The notes beneath the pieces are model-generated. The model was given only the letters and a program-made list of their open reading frames with translations. It was not told the origin of the DNA and made no database searches. Shown one piece after another: positions 61,801 through 64,000 of a DNA stretch of 64,000 bases. The position numbers were made by a program, and so were the translations under genes. The stretch comes from Moesziomyces globuligerus (taxonomy: Eukaryota > Basidiomycota > Ustilaginomycetes > Ustilaginales > Ustilaginaceae). Position 1 is the stretch's first letter. Each line of letters starts with the position of its first letter. Location of the stretch: positions 124,001 through 188,000 of the forward strand of contig JARVLF010000020.1 of the NCBI GenBank assembly GCA_030849465.1, in the 5' to 3' direction.

Positions 61801-64000
61801 AGGACAACTGCCTCTTCCGCAGCGTCGCCACGCGCACCATGCTCGTCGTGCAGCAGAGCACGCTCATCGTCGTCATGACCGCGCTCCTCGCGCTCCACAT
61901 GCGCATCAGGCCTTTCGTCGACAAGATCGGCAACCGCTCCGAGATGGTCTCGCGCATCGGCTACGTGCTCACCGCGACGATCGGTCTGTTGGTGGCGCTC
62001 AACGTGCAGGGCTCGACCGTGTACAATACCACGATCCTCTACCTCGTCCAGGCGTTTACGTACGGCGGCAACATCTACTTTGCGCTCATCGGCATGTCGT
62101 TTGTCGCGCACCACGTCAAGCGCTGGCAGAACCGCGTCGACTATACGATCGACATGTTTTCGCCGCTGCTCGACATGACCAAGCACATCAAACGGCGCGT
62201 CTGGCAGGAGACGCTCTCCATCCTCCTCCTCTCGGCACCCGAGCTCCACATGCCGCTCGAACAGGTGATCGCCTTCTCGGTCTCGGACGACGAGCGCTGG
62301 CCGCCGTACCTCATCGACTTTCGCGGCTCGGTCGCCGAACGCCACATCGAAAACCTCAAGATCCTCAAGCACATCGGCATACACGCCTACCGCGCCGAGG
62401 TCGACTTTGCGCGCACCGCGCCAGGCGCGCGCCGCGATGCGCTCGTCCACCGCATCCAGTCCGAGCTCACCGGGCCCGACGTCTACTATCGGCCGACGGC
62501 GCCTGCGTTCGCCTCGGGTGTGCTCTCGTTCTTTGGCAAGGCGTTTGTGGTGCCGTTTCCGCCCACGGTCGTCGTGTGCTACGACGAGGGGGGCAGCGTC
62601 GTGCTCACCGAGGTCGACGAGCTCGAGGCGTTGGTGGCGCAGAACGGCGAGGCGCGTGTGCAGAGCCGCAAGCGCGTGCGCCAGGCGCTGCGTGCGCTCG
62701 AGGGCCAGCGTGTCCTGTGCCCCTATGTGGACAGCGTCCAGGTGGGCGATGCGACGAGCGGCATGGTGGTGCTCGACAAGCTCGTCGCTCGCCTCTCGCG
62801 CCGACGCGGGGCTCTGCCGCGGTTCGGTGGACGCAGCGCCGCGCGCGTGCAGGCCGACTACGTGCTCGCCACGCCCGTCTCGTACGTCGAGGGGACGCTG
62901 CGCATCGAGCGGCGCCACGAGTTCGACTGGGCCGGCTACAACTTTGACGGCGGCTTTGACGTTTCGATCGTCTACGACGCGGGGCGCACGCAGGATGCGA
63001 CGGGTACGGTGAGCGTGGTCGAGCGTCGGCTCGTCGTCTCGGCCTCGCGCGCGTTCGGCCTGACGGAAGACTTTGAGCTCACGCCGGCGCTCTCGCGCTT
63101 CTTGCAGGACAACGAGACGGCGGTGGTGGAGCGCGCGCCGCTCGTCGAGCGCATGCTGCACAGCTACCGTCGCGACTTTGCGCGCGAGGCGCGCTGGAAG
63201 GCGCGCGTGCTGCCCTACTCGTTCCTCACCGACGTCTTTGACAACGACGGGCTGAGTCCGCTCGGGCTCCGCATGGCGTTGGTCGAGACGGGCTGTGGGC
63301 GGAGCATGCGCAACCTGCCCATGCTCTACGAGGGCTGCGTGACGCTCATGTACGAGCGGCTCGCCGCCATCAACCGCACGCCCGTCCACCGCTTCTGGTG
63401 GCTGCTCTTCGACGAGCTCTGGCGGCTCAACAGCAGCGACTATGCGCAGCTGCGCAAGCACCGCACCGCCTTTTCGCCCCAGTATCCCTCCTCGATCGCC
63501 TACCGTCCCATGCCGCGCAGCGAGCTCGAGTGCTTCCTCGCCCAGCGCGGCCTCTGGCACCAGGCCGGCGCCAAGGGCGGTCCGTTCAATCGCGGCCTGC
63601 TCAATCGGCTCTACTTTTACCTCAACGAGATCGTCTTTGCGGGCCACCACGACGGCCGCGTGCTCAATCCGCGCCGGGGCTGGTCGGCCGACCCGCACGG
63701 CGAGGCGGAAGCGCAACGGGGCGCGGAGAATCCGTTGCTCGATCCAGTCGGCTCCGACCTGCGACGCGCAGCGACGATCAAAGTCGGCCTTGCGCACGAC
63801 GCCACTCATGCTACGCGGCGGGATATCTCGACGATCGACGACACGCCCGCACCCGACGCCGAAGCGCCGGCGACCGGCGCGCGGAGACGTGGCGGCGATC
63901 GGTCGTGGGGGACGACGGCCGCGTCGGGGACAGCGTCGCAGTTCACGGGTGGGGGAACGGCGTATTCGACCGACAGCATCGTCGTGCGCACCGCGTACCG
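58884..64000 (+). CDS. Very large orphan multipass membrane protein, 3' end cut by window edge
   Basis: An intron-free frame from ATG 58884 (AGCCATGG context) runs to the last base with no stop: 1705 codons and more. Residues 1-660 are disordered, Pro/Ser/Arg-rich (SPPPSPPPSTLDPPIPK-like). From about 665 to 1075 there are roughly eight hydrophobic segments, e.g. LWAVGWLGIVFDMVIGVEG, YALVFFVVWIALTALALW, NTCLVFALGLLYLPLS, YVVLPLAVLTIVFYTLWY, LYILLFKLTNLLVVGVLA, STLIVVMTALLALHM, IGYVLTATIGLLVAL and YFALIGMSFVAHHV, followed by basic KRW and KRRVW. About 600 soluble residues with conserved-looking blocks (LSFFGKAFVVPFPPTVVVCY, HEFDWAGYNFDGGFD, HRFWWLLFDELWRLNSSDY) follow. No family recognised. Strong codon bias and a long, uniform frame make it certainly coding. 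Confidence 0.8.
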   Translation, partial: MAPPQSKRSPGRPSSVSLRAPRSASVQQLVSRWESQPDAEGSATPPAPHHALLASALNATNGTLGPLDWTPRYGLPTRPPRFSSAARDQPPRRGALSPNEQSTDDPFADQHGIASHRQPRPHLMPLRSVHPPPTIPSPVSPDSSASPSIYPPRPPHALHSSWPTAPSPPPSPPPSTLDPPIPKHSSSPSSGAAANRPSLSTANVVQGESIVDATRSTRSTHSIPNASHRPSPVAQPPRSTVASQQPEPHALHTTRDPHAPEAPATHAPALGAPLHSPAIFDLEAKVPLGTGGFLPCSFRTRLPEAASIPERSSSHLSRAPANDEWSNEDTSSIPLLPAHTTEASASQPHAQPHKWTQLVADELANNAVCSDVEGAMLPISADEVFRRDAPPIHLPALEEYLSNRVVFDEPLFSASQLVCTPQEMRLFGLDEPEADATASSIAGAQPGVGAQPASTSRTSRLGSRSAHLEVAGGQISCPAVIYSSSADSDATRSSKSRLRHRRKQNKHAQTAPAETSDAKRGADEEKAGGLASDPLLDRDARRDERGRAARHEVATDDPFDDAHAELGQESQGDAKLLAHDAAEAEHVASRISARITASRSAGARNERASSRISERTPADGVSSKFSTLSKPLTRKRMFPPLMLLKQNSLDELKSNAIGPRKPPGGLWAVGWLGIVFDMVIGVEGSTFAAGILRLETLRDLFQIMTLQLHFQRYFASSDPTTTPGRMAKWVLQTLPAVLGFDLVSVFGYALVFFVVWIALTALALWRFWHMTRAHNPNKTVEGFDSQGWIYRSASRGTRLANTCLVFALGLLYLPLSKLAVDALVWSSDFWPVPNPYKGGVDRPDPGPLLGDPDIWRAPLDFCYTTTMRKDAFNWAYVVLPLAVLTIVFYTLWYPYKLMMTIREMLPRVSTYNELGRRRSDDEMQIYYQRLLNRDKSPFNFLYNSYHRRWGYYKPLYILLFKLTNLLVVGVLAKDNCLFRSVATRTMLVVQQSTLIVVMTALLALHMRIRPFVDKIGNRSEMVSRIGYVLTATIGLLVALNVQGSTVYNTTILYLVQAFTYGGNIYFALIGMSFVAHHVKRWQNRVDYTIDMFSPLLDMTKHIKRRVWQETLSILLLSAPELHMPLEQVIAFSVSDDERWPPYLIDFRGSVAERHIENLKILKHIGIHAYRAEVDFARTAPGARRDALVHRIQSELTGPDVYYRPTAPAFASGVLSFFGKAFVVPFPPTVVVCYDEGGSVVLTEVDELEALVAQNGEARVQSRKRVRQALRALEGQRVLCPYVDSVQVGDATSGMVVLDKLVARLSRRRGALPRFGGRSAARVQADYVLATPVSYVEGTLRIERRHEFDWAGYNFDGGFDVSIVYDAGRTQDATGTVSVVERRLVVSASRAFGLTEDFELTPALSRFLQDNETAVVERAPLVERMLHSYRRDFAREARWKARVLPYSFLTDVFDNDGLSPLGLRMALVETGCGRSMRNLPMLYEGCVTLMYERLAAINRTPVHRFWWLLFDELWRLNSSDYAQLRKHRTAFSPQYPSSIAYRPMPRSELECFLAQRGLWHQAGAKGGPFNRGLLNRLYFYLNEIVFAGHHDGRVLNPRRGWSADPHGEAEAQRGAENPLLDPVGSDLRRAATIKVGLAHDATHATRRDISTIDDTPAPDAEAPATGARRRGGDRSWGTTAASGTASQFTGGGTAYSTDSIVVRTAY

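Noticed and set aside
60681..63809. 1042-codon frame on the minus strand and 626-codon frame 61067-62947 on the plus strand
   Set aside because: Both overlap the large membrane-protein gene. The frame beginning at 58884 has hydrophobic segments and aromatic conserved blocks, while these two are His/Arg/Ala/Val-rich shadows.
1..64000. CRISPR arrays, insertion sequences, prokaryotic operons or ribosome binding sites
   Set aside because: Introns, CT-rich and TATA promoters and fungal proteins show this to be eukaryotic DNA. The tandem repeats have no spacer structure.

Overview
The window looks like nuclear DNA of a smut fungus (Basidiomycota, Ustilaginomycotina, probably Ustilaginales). The genes are compact and GC-rich, and most have no introns. 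Where introns occur they are about 75-140 nt with GTAAGT/GTGAGT-like donors and CAG/TAG acceptors. The gene set fits (UapA-type purine permease, Yvc1 channel, WASP, Rok1/Msg5-type phosphatase), and a cluster of ACAAAGGGA-type pheromone response elements points to the Ustilago Prf1 circuit. Species cannot be fixed from the sequence alone.

Layout. 1-1352 (-): most of a Zn(II)2Cys6 transcription factor that runs off the left edge. 1353-6500: no gene; 2.3-6.0 kb is AT-richer and full of short dispersed repeats, including a MITE-like palindromic family built from GGTGGCTG units and two long G-runs. From 6.5 kb on the DNA is normal gene-dense euchromatin: YVC1-like vacuolar channel (+), UBC13 E2 (-, 4 exons), a PIG-Y homologue only 3 nt ahead of a LAS17/WASP gene (+), a 2-oxoglutarate oxygenase gene (-) with an in-frame TAG, a secreted deaminase (+, 4 exons), a uric acid/xanthine permease (+), an amino acid permease (-), a GH13 alpha-glucosidase (-), MIC10 (+, 3 exons), a DMAC1-like small membrane protein (+), a small secreted protein (+), a heme-thiolate peroxidase (+), REX3 (+), a SIZ/PIAS SUMO ligase (+, 3 exons), a Whi5/Nrm1-like protein (+), an Iec1-like C2H2 protein (-, 2 exons), phosphopantothenate-cysteine ligase (+), a second amino acid permease (-), a Rok1/Msg5-like MAPK phosphatase (-), DIS3/RRP44 (+), an orphan single-pass membrane protein (-), a conserved 74-residue protein (-, 4 exons with a 17-nt microexon) and a very large orphan multipass membrane protein (+) that runs off the right edge.

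How the genes relate. There is no obvious metabolic cluster. Local links that can be argued are: (i) the PIG-Y/LAS17 pair, which looks dicistronic (TGA-GCC-ATG, no other ATG in any frame across the first ORF, both ORFs in the same frame); (ii) a secreted purine/pyrimidine-type deaminase beside a uric acid/xanthine permease, possibly external nucleobase salvage; (iii) the PRE cluster with a TATA box in front of the orphan gene at 54.8-56.9 kb, suggesting mating-induced expression; (iv) several nutrient transporters and a glycosidase interspersed with housekeeping genes. Many genes are convergent with less than 200 bp between stop codons.

Limits. All calls come from reading translated motifs by eye. 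Intron borders were placed by splice consensus plus family continuity. No alignment, RNA-seq or database search was available.
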